64,000 nt of DNA from Trichobilharzia szidati (GCA_944472155.2 OX235273.1:83384793-83448792); one strand, 5' to 3'; shown: positions 1 to 13,200, counted from the first letter of the stretch. The notes: generated by a model from the sequence alone, not told the origin. Program-made: numbers and translations.

Positions 1-439
1 GGCAAATATAAGCATGCTTTATTAATGACAAAATATATTTACAATATGCATATGACTGACTTGTCCGAAAAGATATTTAGTTTGCATAATTCCAAAATTC
101 TCTCTGAATATTTTAAAAAAAAGTATATTTGAGCGAACATCTATTTGCAGTAACTTCGTCTGCAAGCTTTTCACTAAGAATTTAGTAAACATGGCCTGTA
201 TTCCTCGCAATGTCATTCGACGACATCCTCAGCTTATGCCCATTCCACCTACATTTTCTTCTGCATATTCATTAAGCGATTGGCTCTCGGCTGGTTTGTT
301 GACAGAGTTTCTTGCTGCTAATTCTTTCTGACCGGCCATTAGATCTTCAGTAGGCAGCCAGTGAAGGCAGCTGTTGATAAAATTCTGCTACCTGTTGGAA
401 ATGCAGTATAAATTTCTGACCAGTATATAAGAACTGACT

Positions 440-868
440 GACTTGCCACTGGTACTGTAAATCCTAGTCTTGTTCTTTATGCTGGCTGAGTACAGAAGAT
501 TTCCAAGTTGATTTCAGATTGATGGAGGCGTATCTTGCCTTTTCGACTAGTTTTGTCGTCTTCATCCGTTCTGAATGCCTGTGGCTGAAACAATACTTAC
601 CGTCTAGATAAGTGAAGGAAGTAACCCCTTTCAAATTCTCCTCAAGGCTGGTTATTGGTGCAATTATTGTTGCTGTCGGTTGGTTATCTGCGTCACCTAC
701 ATCTTCTCTATGTTCACCTTGAGTGCCATCTTCTATGACTGCCAGTTTGTTGGTTTTCGCCTGCAAGTGTTCGATTTCGTGTAACATTAAACATGAACCA
801 TTAGCGAAATCCAGATCTTCCAGAGTCTTCCGATCAGTGAAGTCTATTCCTGTCTTCTTGCTCCCCAT
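440..868 (-). mobile_element. LINE reverse-transcriptase fragment (C-terminal part of RT)
   Basis: The minus-strand reading frame has the motif LEDLDFANG, which corresponds to the LEDLDFADD catalytic box of the LINE at 10726-13701. It is followed by LKGVTSFTYLDGK (matching the LINE's [11 protein letters not shown]) and KARYASINLKSTWKSS. The second Asp of the FADD box is lost, so the fragment is dead. A near-identical copy lies at 50728-51157. Confidence 0.75.
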
Positions 869-1309
869 CTACATTGTGCATTCGGTTATAATGAACCATC
901 TTGCATTACTTCTGTACTCACCACAAAGTTCAGACATGTTCTACCTGATGTTGGGTGAGTTTGTTTAATAAAACACAGTAACACTTTTATAGTAACTGGA
1001 TGACATTTCCAGCGCATATTCTTGCTCGTAATCGTATCACTGTATTCACATAACATTCTAACTTGCCTTATATTGTCTTGTGCATGACAGTTTTTCATGT
1101 ATCTAGCATAAATAATGCATCATCTCGACCGCACATATTTCATTTTGATTCGATGAACAAAGCTAGGTTTAAAAATATGAGTTAACCTCAGAATCCTTGT
1201 TTATCGAATCACAACGAAACGAATGCCACCGAAGAGATAATTATGACGATGTTCAATTCAGATATATGAAAAACAAGAAAAATATGGAATTATGTGCCAC
1301 AGCAACAAC

Positions 1310-2010
1310 TTGTGAGAAGCAGCAGGCAAGAAAGGACTTCAGATGAAAGCAAAGATGACAGAACTGATAAGAATACACGAAGAACAACAAACATCAATCA
1401 CCACCACTGAGAGAAATCTGATGGAATTTGTCTTTTTCACTCACATGATCTAAGCAACATCGCTTCAGCAAAAGGCAGGCAGCGAAGTTGAAGATGCCGA
1501 TACCGTCAAGAACCTAGTAGGAAAAGGGGAGCAGGCGTTTGCTGCTGTGTTCAGGTCTGCAGTATCCTACACAAAGTGAATCATTAGACTTTTGGCCCTA
1601 GTTCCAGTTGAGTATGTGTTTCTATATGATTCGGAGATTGAGGTTCGCTTTACCGGAGGCATTCCGAACACTTTGCCACACACTTTTATCAATGAATGCG
1701 TGTATTAAAGAAGAGATGAATGGTTGGAAATGGTGGGCAATAAGTGACACTAGGGGTTCGGCAAACTAGCCATGAACAAAATATACAGGCACCGCCAAAC
1801 TCTGAGGAGATCCTTGAGAGACGTCACATTGCCATTGAATGGAACTTAAATGGGAATTGGTGAGCTAGGGATACAAGGATGACATGGATATCTTGTGAAG
1901 TAGCAATGAGTACTAGTGTGTAGTTGATGAGTCATTGAGATGTGATGGCACAGAGTAGAGTGCGATTAAGTCATGTGCGTAAAGGAGTGAATAATGAAAC
2001 TTACAACTTG
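1310..2010 (+). mobile_element. Decayed LINE 3' portion
   Basis: Scattered plus-strand peptides in different frames match the region downstream of RT in the LINE at 10726: DADTVKNLVGKGEQAF, then a diverged equivalent of the '[16 protein letters not shown]' segment, then a tail resembling HTLRR...DVT. Many frameshifts and stops are present. It is duplicated at 51615-52310, and a more diverged relative lies at 43190-43760. Confidence 0.5.
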
Positions 2011-2838
2011 ACTTAATTGTCTAACAATAACCTTTTACTCATCTTACTTATGATTTTGAGAATTCTTTTTCTTGAGCGTAAATTTATTTCACTTGACTTT
2101 GTACTTATCATTCTGCAGATCATACCACAAATAAATTACAAGTTATAACATTAACAAAAACATGATTTATTTCAAAATTTCACGTATTTTGAAGTTCGTC
2201 ATACATGTTTGAATAATTCATGGAATCTATATTCCATCTCTAATGTTTTTGAATTTGGTGTTTGAAGTATAATATGTATCGAAATGTGTCCTTATTTACA
2301 TTATCAGATAACACTCTTAAAACAATAATTCTGTTTAATAAATTAGAATAGCGTTACTAGAAGACGAAGTTCATCTTGAGAAATGTGATGAATATGCAAA
2401 ACAGTTTTCGAACAGTTTGTTGACACAACTATCTACCATTTCACTTTATACAAAAATGTAGAAATATACTGTCAAATAGAGCAAACAAAATGACGACTAT
2501 ATAAGTTGATTATAACGGGCACATTGAGGGTGGTAATTGACACTTATCTTCATAAAATGATCCGTTATTTTTCACCGTAGTAGCTCACTACATTTTGGTG
2601 TTTCTGAGAGGTTAAGGAAAACGTCGGTGGAAATCCTGCATGAATTACAAACAGAAATAAAATATACTGAACTGTATGTCAGATGAAGAATTGATATACC
2701 GTGAAACCTGATTTGAATAATCTTCCCTATTCCGAAAGATTCATTGACAAATAGTGTTTTGAAATGATTATTGAAAGATTGATGCTTGAAGAGAAGAATA
2801 TTATTTACAATATAAATATGCTGGGCATATACACAAAA
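2011..2838. other. Non-coding flank, no gene seen
   Basis: AT-rich sequence without a supportable gene. It matches 52311-53153 closely and 44985-45900 more distantly, so it is part of the ancestral flank of the protease genes rather than unique DNA. Confidence 0.6.
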
Positions 2839-2980
2839 TTTTGATATGGTTGTGTTCTCTGAGCTGGATAGTTAATTTGCGAATCTTCAAAGTGAAGTAT
2901 GTGCTGAAGATGTCACCTAGTAGGGCGATGAAAGCTTCGCAAATTAACTATCCAGCTCAGAAAACACAACCATATCAAAA
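2839..2980. repeat. 45-bp inverted repeat with 52-nt loop
   Basis: Bases 2839-2883 and 2936-2980 are reverse complements with a single mismatch. The same structure is kept in the right duplicate at 53154-53295. A transcript would fold into a long hairpin. No family is recognised; it may be the edge of a mobile element. Confidence 0.8.
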
Positions 2981-5099
2981 TCATCCACCTGAGCTACACA
3001 AAATTTTAAATAAAAGGTTAGGAGTTCAAGAAAAGAAATGAAAGAGATCTGTCATAAATCTGCTACAAATCAGATCATGAAAATACTCTGGAAGTCACAT
3101 TACACAAATCAAAATAAACGGAATACGCATCTAGTTAAAGATTCTTGCCACCTGGTAATATGCCTGTTAATGAGGAATTGACAAGAACAACAAAGGAATA
3201 TTTAGGTAGTGTCTTATTATTAAATCCTATGAATTTAGCTTCACAGGAGCATTTCCAGGGACCTTTAGCAAATCTAATCCAACAGTACAGCTTTAATGAT
3301 AATTTACAGAAACAGCACTCTTTGCTGACCTATATCTTTTCAATATGTGTAACTTACTCACTGATGTTTACGAACACTTTCCAGATGTTTGGAGTTTTAA
3401 AACTGTAAATAATTATTCACATGTCAAGTAAGTTGAGTAGTGAGTTGTTACTAAATAAACACTGTGGTTGATGAAACCGTGTCAAAACATGTGGATTTTA
3501 ATCAATTTACCACTCACAAAAGAGTGGGTTTGAGATAAATTTTATGTCACTTTGACAAAACGTGAATGCTGGTGTTATCCAAGAGGTGGAATGTACGAAC
3601 GCATACTAACAGACGGCATTTACAAGGTAGCACTGACATATTCAAAGTTGGATGAAGCATTCTGAGGTTGACAGTATCCTCTGTAGGGAACTTTCTAGCG
3701 AGCTCAATAACAAAACAGGTATTTGAATAAAAATCCAAGTTAATGAGATGATAGTATAACAGTATGTTATAAAATATACAGAATTACTTATTTGAATTAT
3801 TCAGTTCCTTAGTTATACAGTTAAAGTTCACTACTACAAATTATTATTATAATCCACAATAGCGTTTACTGCTGAAGACGTGTCTACTGGTAGTGCTGTG
3901 CACTGGTTGTAGAATAGTCTTCGGATGAAGATAAAATGTTCCTGCGAAATCCAAAGTATACAACACGTTTTGTAGTGAAACAAGTAGACAGTATAGACTA
4001 GCGAGAATATGAAGCAGCGGGAAGCAAACTGAATTTTTTTTTATTGTACTCCGCAGTTATGCATATTTCACTATGAATCGTTTTAAACAAAAGTTGCGTA
4101 CAATGTTTCTATTTTTAACATCTAACAAAAAATGTACAATCGTATTGTTACAGACTCCATAGCTCTGTCATAATTCCTTCAAAGCCATATTCCACTTTGC
4201 ATGACTTTTGCAAGAGCAAATATATTGAAAGAACAGAAATACAGATTTGTTACCATATTGGGATTTCTTTGTGGCTGAAAATAGTGCAAAATTGCATTCT
4301 CTCAATACATGGTAGTTAGTAGCAATGGATATGCTGCTCTTAAATCATTTGGAATAATTCACATACATATAAATCCTACTTGATCGGTAACTACTGAACG
4401 TTGAAACTTGAGCTCATGCATTCCGAAAGTGGCTGTTGTTACTCCTCCTCTACCATTTTCTATGTGGTAATCAATCTAATCTTTAGAATTTCGTTTCATT
4501 TGACACTCTTAATGTATACCTCTCTATATTACTTCTAACTCATGCTCCTGTCCTTAATATTTGACTTCTACTCACACTATTTTGATCGTAGGGCTGCACA
4601 TCAACTTCAACAAATTTGTCAACTTTAGGGTATTTAAGAATTTTTATAATTAAACCAATAAGACTACTAACACTTGTAATTTTATATATATTCTACTCTT
4701 AATGTATTAGATTTGAATGATATTTGGTTGTGTTTTCAAGTGAAATAGTCAAAGAATTTGATCAATTTTAATAGTGATATTGGAATTGTTCTGATACTGT
4801 TGTGGTTAACAGAGTTAAAGTGGAAGTACGTAAAATACTAGAGAACAATTTTCATGGTGACAGTGAAATCATGCGAGTTCTCTTCTTCCTATAATGGTCG
4901 ACTAGCCTACAGATTTTATTCGTCAGACAGGCCCCAACCAAACGAATTGGAGTGGCACTTGCCAAAAATATTGACTTCACGATGCAGTGCTTTAAATGTA
5001 TTAGTCAACCGATTTGTGGCTTAATTTCTTTGGGGAATGAACATGTCGAATGCTAGAGATACTCGCGTTTGAATCGTGTAATACTTTCACATTCTATGC
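2981..5099. other. Repeat-rich non-coding stretch
   Basis: No gene is supported. A short open frame at 3145-3408 is also open in the duplicate (53460-53723), but it has no recognisable domain and no flanking splice logic. About 4740-4850 resembles 45950-46050 near gene D, showing shared ancestry of the flanks. Confidence 0.5.
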
Positions 5100-5102
5100 A
5101 CT

Positions 5103-5420
5103 GTGTTTACTATTCAGTGTTTGAATTTGATAGGTGGAAACATATCTTCAGGAAAACCGTTAAAGGCTTTCCCATTAGCTCATACACTGAGCAATTGTAA
5201 TGGGATGATTAGTTCTGCATTCACCTTCAAGCTTAAGTTTTCATGGACGAAACATTTGATATCCACTTCAAAATGCTCTTCGGTTGAAGTATACACAAAA
5301 GTTATGTGAGGCGTTTATGAGACATATGAAGCTCTTCCATAGTAGTGAACTGGAGAAATTAAACAGAATGGTTTCGAAACTATGTTTCTACAAGTCCAAG
5401 TCTCACCTGGAATGAACAAA
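5103..5420. repeat. Unclassified low-copy repeat, relative at 32.1 kb
   Basis: The minus strand encodes DIKCFVHENLSLKVNAKLII. The plus strand at 32190-32310 encodes DIERFAHEDLSFRIYEKLII, with similar DNA on both sides. The right duplicate is at 55456-55770. No protein family is recognised; it is probably a fragment of an unidentified mobile element. Confidence 0.5.
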
Positions 5421-5977
5421 TGGACTTCTAAATAATTCTAGTCACAAGAATTAGTGCGGGGTTAGTTGACACAGAAGAAATATCTCATCTGCTACCTAAA
5501 AACGTTGCATTGCCTATAAACGTAAATGTTTTCTTTCGTTATATTACTGAATACAAATGTAGGAGACAGATAAGAGTTGAAGCATGTTGACACTGCTAGG
5601 TCCAGATTTTCATAACAAAGGTGGTTTCATAGGAGATTCAGAAGTTCAGTGTATCAGAATGAAATGCATTACTGATTAATTGAACAAATTCAAATCTTTT
5701 TGGGTCGACACACTTCGATGAAGTACTGATTGAATGATTAGAAGAAGATAATAGGACTACATCTGAGCTATTGTGGGGGATTTTGAGGCATGTAACTAGA
5801 AGTCCCAAAGACTGATTCTTAACATTCTAACACGTATAACTATCCAACATGCACATCAAGTAATAACAAATATTGATTTTTAGATCGGTTCGTTTTTCCT
5901 TCTGAATAACGTTAACTCCTTTCAAACCTAATCTTGTTTCACTTAAAATCACTGGCTGAAAAAGGTAATGAATTTAT

Positions 5978-6350
5978 GTGTGGAATATGTCTTCTACTTC
6001 AAAATGGAGCAGCTTCACTCCATACTGTGTAAATCAAAAGGTGACAGTACTAGATGGTCAAACAAACGTCAACTGTAAAATAGATTGCATGAACCAAATA
6101 GGCCAGAGAGGCCATCCTACTCATCTTCACATACATGAATACAAGCTAGTAATCCGAAGATGTGACAAACACTCGTTCATATCAAAACACGCAGACGACT
6201 ACCGACACAAAATCGACTGGGGTGATGCAAATATATTAGAGAAAGGAGACATTAAGTATTCCAGAGAATCCCTCGGGTTCCTATAGACAAATCAGTTTCC
6301 AGTTAGTCGACATGTTGATATGGATGCAATCTACCAAGCAATGAATAATA
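5978..6350 (+). mobile_element. Penelope-like element, GIY-YIG endonuclease remnant
   Basis: The plus-strand frame reads CKIDCMNQIGQRGHP...HEYKLVIRRCDKHSF...HKIDWGDANIL. This has the order of a Penelope-type GIY-YIG domain (Cys-containing start, Gly-Gln-Thr/Arg-Gly step, Arg..His-Glu-His helix, then a HKIDW block). A stop follows at about 6284, after which VSRHVDMDAIYQAMNNR continues the same domain. The RT part is not recognisable upstream. The copy at 56334-56690 has an additional internal stop. Confidence 0.65.
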
Positions 6351-7074
6351 GGTGACAGGAGAGAAGGGTCAAAAATAGGGATGACAAGAAGACCAGTTTC
6401 CATGCAGGCGAGTACAATCATAGGGAAATCTACGACAGCAGCCAGTTGCAGTAGTCACCAGGAGAGACAAATACTTCATTCATGAGGAATTTCATAAACT
6501 CACTTCACTTGGACTTAGCTCTGTAGATATTGTCTGAAAGGGTAATGAAAGTTTCGCAGTTAAACCATCAAACCTAGATACCTTCTGATTTGATAAGGTA
6601 ACCATTCATGCTAGAACTATGGGATAAGTAATTCATGAGAATGGTTTTAGCAGATTTTTAGTGGATAACATTTTCAAGTCCGGAAACAACTGACGCTAAA
6701 TTTATTAGTTATCATGCACTGGTTCTAAACAAGTGCGTTCCGCAGTTAATTTCCTCACCATTCTAGATTGATTTGTGCACAGATCAATGATGAAGCCACC
6801 TTAATGTTCAGTGAAATTTATTTAGGCATAGTCACTCAAATCTTACATATGCAATTTCAAACCCGGAACTACATTCACGATATTTCTGCAGTTACTAAAA
6901 GGATTTGGAGGAACATGATTCGTACAAATATGCGTTGAAAAACAATTCGTTATCACACTAAATCTTCTTTGGTTAGCTTTGTTTTGAAACCATAGCAGAT
7001 GTGCTATTACCTCTGTTATTTGGTTTAGTGATCTTCATTGTTATTTTGACCTTGAATATGTCCTTTTAACTTGA

Positions 7075-7216
7075 CGTCACCTATTAATTCTTTATTAATT
7101 TCATATATATTCCTATGGCAAGTCTGTGTGTGGTGAATCAGATTATTCAAAATGTGTTGCGCAAATACATTTCATAAGTCAGATAAATTACGTCTTATTA
7201 TTGTTTTGTCTTTATT
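7075..7216. repeat. Decayed half-copy of the hairpin (MITE-like) element
   Basis: Resembles the right arm of the inverted-repeat element at 9737-10417: both have the block 'aatgtgttgcgc.aatacatt', a CAGATAAA.TACGTCTT block and a following TTATTGT.TTGTC. Its end supplies the poly(A) signal of gene A. The same arrangement occurs in the right duplicate at about 57415-57559. Confidence 0.5.
7211..7216 (-). terminator. Poly(A) signal of gene A
   Basis: AATAAA on the minus strand about 40 bases after the gene A stop codon (TGA at 7254-7256). The matching signal for gene E is at 57554-57559. Confidence 0.6.
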
Positions 7217-7253
7217 TATGATCAGTTATTAACTGGTTTCATTATAGTGAGAT

Positions 7254-10200
7254 TCAGCCATCGTTAACATCAGCTAACCATATCGCCTTCTCACCAAAAT
7301 TAAATACAGTGTAGAAATTCCTCATAAATGCATAGCCAAGAACCCAAACTCCAGGGGGAACTAGATCGTTACTAGCGAATGGTGATGTACACTTTGTGTT
7401 TAACCAGTTGACTTCCTGAAAGCGAAAATGAAACGAATTTTACAAATCTCATTGATTCACAATCTCGAAAATGAAAATTAGACCAACCATGGGAAATGAG
7501 GAAATTCACCAACTTTCCGGCTAAAATTGTCTGTTTAGAAGCTGAAACCAATATTTTGCATAGAATTGATGATTATTTCTGTGTAGAATGAATGATAATC
7601 GTGGAGCTGGATGATGTAAGAGAGAAAGAAATGAAACTAAGGAACAGTATTCCGCAAAACTGAAGAAGAGACAGGGAGATAAGTTCAGTGAAATTCTCTG
7701 AAGTCTTCTGTTGACAGCATTTCGAGAACTTTCTTTGCCATTTATTTCACCTCACCTGCACTTGCTCACCGGCAAAGACAAGTTGTAGGTTTTGGTGACT
7801 TCAATGTTAATTCACCAGCTTAATGTCTCCTATTGAGTCAACTACGTGGACTGTACTAACAGGACATTGTGTAAGTAGACTGATGAACACTTACCAGCAT
7901 GGTAGTCCAAGGAATAAGTTAGTACAGGGCAGACAACGACTCAATTCTGGAGGACGATTTTACTTTGTGGCACGTTGCATCAGAACAGAGTTACTTCAAA
8001 GTCATATGTGAAATAGGACCAGGCAGTTCGACCGGATTTCGCCTACATTTCATGTAACCAAGGCTTCTGGAATCCACTAGGAAAAACCGGGACTTTGTAT
8101 TCAAACACGTTTTTATCCAGCCTCCTTTACTAAAGTGTCTTTAGTGACAATTTTGTTGTGTAAAGAACTTTATGCAGTATTTGCACATTTTTTAGTATAT
8201 TTTGTAACTCACTATCAATGCACCGATCTCTGGCTCTTATATGTCATTTCCAAGTAACTACTAATCATTACATAAGTAGTTGGCAATCAACCCTCTCGAT
8301 TATTCATAATTTTTCGCACATTCTTTATTCTTATTCTGATTACAGCTTGATTCCACACCGTATTTTCAGTACAAGTGTGGAATTTTCAGCATGGATGGAC
8401 ATTCGATGGATCTCACCTTTGTTGTCAGATAGCACTGTATATATAAACCCCAAATAACTGTTCAAACTCGAAGTCAGGTTACGAAAAGAGATCTCTTTCC
8501 TAACTTAGGCCATTTCAAAAATGATGAAATTCACCTGTATTTTAAAATGTGTTGCCATTTCTTAAATGCAAACCAGTAGCATTGATGAGGAAATTCCCAT
8601 CGAGGTGCCGATCACAAGAAAATCACAATGTTCAACCGAATTCTCTTACTTACCTTAAGCACATAGTTCTTCGCCTCAAGTACATAGCTCCTCTTCTTGA
8701 AGACAAACTCAATAGGAGGGAGCAGGTTAATATCATTACAGTTTAATCCATACTCATCATCCCCAACCAGCTTGGCCCCAAGTCTAGAATTAATCGTTTC
8801 CACCGTTTCATTCGATCCCAGTATCAAAGATGTGCCAGTAGATATAATAGCAACGCACGTTTCTTTGCAATAATCTACTCCATTTATCTTCATGCTAAAC
8901 ATGGTAAAACAAACACAACTGAAACATTAAACAGTCTATGCAGTGAAGAGTGTATTGATATAAATTAATCCAATCACAAAATCACTCATCCTAATAATCA
9001 GACACAATGGGCATACTTAGTTCTCCTCAGTCATCTCCACACGAATACACAAATCCCTGTCTGTTGATTAACTTTCAACTCTCATCAGAATTTCTTGCAC
9101 CTTCAGCCAGTAACAACATTCACTAAATCATTCTAATGACTTTGTTCACTGGAATACTCGTAAACACATACAAACCATGCTGAAATTACGCACAGCATGA
9201 AAGTTTCCACTTGAGATTGCGTAAGACAACTTGACTACACACTATCAGCATTTCAAATGGCATTCGTTTCCAGATAAACCACTCAGGTTGTCAACAGATT
9301 AAAATCAAACAGATGACACTTTCTTCGATAACTCAGTGAAAGTTGGCCAGTAAGTGGTCACGCCAGCATCTGTGTGTTTATTGCACGTAAAAATTGATAG
9401 TCAGCATATGTGATGTTGCTTGATAGAAGGGGAATCGGTTTTCATGTGTTGAGGTGATGGTGATCAAATGACTGATTTATTTGTACTAGAAGAGAGTATT
9501 TTAGGTTCAAACCAACTGTAATAAATTAGAGATGCAGAATAACTATCCACTAATTTGTCATCTGGAATTATCAAGGCATATCTCATCCAATAGACTTTAT
9601 TTGAGTGTATGACGTTTATTACTGGAAAAAGTGGGAATTGTTGCGTGTATTAAATATACCTTGGTTAGAAGACATAACTGTGACAACCACTCCAGATTTT
9701 CTGTGACCTTAGTGTTCACGTGAAAAATTGATATCCTTTCGACAACGCAATAAGAAGACGTAGTTTATCTGAAACGAGTAATGTATTGGCGCAACACATT
9801 TCCGACATTCTGATCACACACGTACTTGTCATACACGGTGTTTATAGAAGGCAAGAAGGCACGAATAATTACAGTACAGGTCAGATTGTGTACAGGTCAA
9901 GGTTACAAATAGTGGGTAGTGAGACGCAAAGATGTGGGTAAGAAAGGGAAAAAGAGAAAAAATCAAGCAAAGAAGGGATTGAAAATATTATGAAGTAAAT
10001 TGGTCCTTGGTTCTTTTTATGGCTGGTTGGGCCCCGCACTTAAATTCGTTGGAGCCTTAGCCATAAAAAGTTTTAAACCTGTGTTATGTGTCCAAAAGTT
10101 ATTTGTTATGACCTTAAACCTGCCTTGGAAATCCAATTTAGAACCAAGGATCAATTTACTTCATAACATTTTCAATCCCTTCTTTGCTTTGTTTCTTCTC

Positions 10201-13200
10201 TTTTTCTCTATCCCACCCACATCTTTGCGTCTCCCTACCCACTATTTGTAACCTTGACCTGTACACAATCTGACCTGTACTGTAATTATTCGTGCCTTCT
10301 TGCCTTCTATAAACACCGTGTATGACAAGTACGTGTGTGATCAGAATGTCGGAAATGTGTTGCGCCAATACATTACACGTTTCAGATAAACTACGTCTTC
10401 TTATTGTGTTGTCGAAACTCATAAAAGGAACTAATTACTTTAAATAATATCTTTGCCCATGAAATCATGCAAGCATCAATTGACTACCTTTTGAGTGTAA
10501 CAGTCCAACTGTCTTTATAAATGACAGGCAAGTTTTCGAAATCTCCAATAAAATATTCAGGATTGACACCACCAATCACCATCTCTCCACCAGCAAGACC
10601 GTTTTTCCTACAAAATATCAGACACGAATTTGAGGAATTACTAAAACGGCTAGCAGCGTGTTCAACTTAGTGTTTCTGCAAATAGGTGAATAGCAATCAG
10701 AATAAACTTTATTTATGAATTTGAAACCCGACCGATAGCTGCTACCTTGACGTGGTGGTCGGGCTTGCATATCGTAATGACCCAGCGAGCTCCGCTGGCT
10801 GGAACTTATGTTCCTGAAGGTCCTACCATGCCAGAAAAGTTGTTTGGATAGCGGTTAGACAAAAAGCAACTACCCAGTCCAATGCTATGATTCAAACAAA
10901 CTCACAAAATATCATGCCGGATCGGTCGGATTAACAACGACCGCGCTTCCTGCTTCTGTGTCACAGGGCAGAAGTGATAAATATGCTACTTAGATACACC
11001 ATACAAGAAAGAACAACCAAAAACAGGCCACGTGTGACCGGCCTCAAGCAGTTTCCTCTGGGCTCTGCGGTAACGCAACTCCAACCTTTCCTCTCTCCCC
11101 TTCTCAGGCGTGAGGCTAGCAACCCCACCCTGTAAACAAAGCTGCTACAGAAACTTCAGGACGACGAATCTGCTTGCGCCAAAAGAAAAAGTCTGTGTGA
11201 GGACATGGAATGATAGAGAAGCTCTCGGAGAATTGAATGAAAACGGAGAACTCTTCGCCTTCTGCGCCTTCAATGGACTAGTGATTGGTGGCAGCGTATA
11301 CAAACACAAGCATATCCACAAGGCTACATGGGTGTCACCAGATGGGCGCACCAAAAACCAAATTGACTTCATCTCAATCTCAACGAAGCGGAAGCACAGC
11401 CTACTGGACACGAAAGTAAGAAGAGGAGCAGACGTTGGCTCAGACCACCACCTCGTACAAGGGACAATCCAAATCAAATTAAAAGCTTTCAGAGAAACAG
11501 GAGCTGCAGATAGACCACAAGCCAAGTTCAACACTCAAAAACTGAAGGACCAGGACACAAAAGACATCTTCACTGCAAGTATAAAAGACAAAGCCGAGAC
11601 ACAAATCAACACCGGCGAAGAGGTCAGCGTCGAAAAGCACTGAACAACTTGAAGACAGTGTGGAGTCAAACATGCATGGAAGTTCTAGGCAGAAATAAGA
11701 GACAGGACAAACAGTGGCTCACTACGGACACTCGGAGACTGATAGAGGAGAGAGGGATGGTGAAACAAAAGATTCTCCAGTGCACCGACGAGAAACAAAA
11801 CAGGATTTGAATGCAAGCTACAAGACACTGAACAAAAGAGTAAAGAAGAGTGCCAGAGAAGACAAAAGAAAGTATTATGAAGCCATGGCAAGTGAAGCAG
11901 AGCAAGCTGCAGGCAAAGGAGATCTCGCAACACTCTACAAAACTACTAGGTACCTATCGGGCAAACGTTTGACACAAATAAAGCTGGTGAAGGATGACAA
12001 TGGAAATTCACTCAACAAAGAAGTGGAGCAAAGGAAACACTGGGCTGAACACCTCAAAAGACTCCTAAATCGACCACCACCTACAACGCGCCCAACAATA
12101 CCAACGACGGAGACAGAGCTACCAGTGAACACCAACCCCCCGACGAAATCACAAGTCCTGAAGGCAATCAGTATGGTAAAAGCTGGAAAAGCAGCAGGAC
12201 CAGATGGAATCCCATCAGAAGCATTGAAAATGGATCCAGAGACAACAGCGGACTTGATGACGCCACTACTGGAGAAGGTGTGGAAAGAAGGCAAAGTACC
12301 AGAGGATTGGAATAAAGGATATTCATTCAAACTACCAAAGAAAGGAGACCTAAGTCAATGCAAGAACTGGCGCGGAATTATGCTCCTGTCCATCCCAAGC
12401 AAAATACTAAGTCGCATCATCCTGGAGAGAATCAAACATGCCAACCTGGATGAAAATCTTCGACCGGAACAGGCTGGATTCAGGAGAAACAAGTCATGCA
12501 TTGATCAGATCGCCACATTACGGATAATCATTGAACAAAGCTTGGAATGGCAGTCACCTCTCTATCTCAACTTCATCGACTTTGAAAAGTCTTTCGACAG
12601 CGTCGATCGAGGGGTGCTTCGGAAACTACTTTGCTACTATGAGGTGCCACCGACAATTATACATCTCATCCAACAGCTGTACGACAATGCTTTAGCCAAG
12701 TAATCCACAATGGGAAACTCACGGAATCCTTCGAAGTGAAGACGGGAGTAAGACAAGCTGGCTGCCTACTATCGTCAATGATTTTCCTGAATGCAGTAGA
12801 TTGGATGATGCGACAAACGGCGGGCAATGAGGAAACAGGCATAAAATGGACCCACACAAAAAACTTGGAGGATCTGGACTTCGCCGATGATATATGTCTG
12901 ATTTCCCACAAACTGGAAGATATGCAAGTGAAAAGTAACAAGTTGGCAGAAGAAGCATCAAAGATAGGACTTCAGGCGAACATAGAGAAAACAGAGGTGA
13001 AGAAGATTCCTGGACAAGAACAACAACAACAGACAAAGATCAGCATAAATGATAGGAACCTGAAAGGAACAACCTATTTTACCTACCTGGGAGTTATCGT
13101 TTCAACTACAGGCGGAACTGACGGGGATATCAAAGCAAGATAAGCTTTCACTACTCTGAAGTCTGTGTGGAGGTCAACAGCACTCAGCATCAAAAATAAG

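Noticed and set aside
3145..3408. 87-codon frame open in both duplicates (also 53460-53723)
   Set aside because: No domain, start context or splice partner; the recent duplication alone explains why both are open.
11145..11534. Long minus-strand frame within the LINE
   Set aside because: Antisense shadow of the LINE endonuclease frame; the same applies to minus frames at 11666-12330 and 12666-13036.
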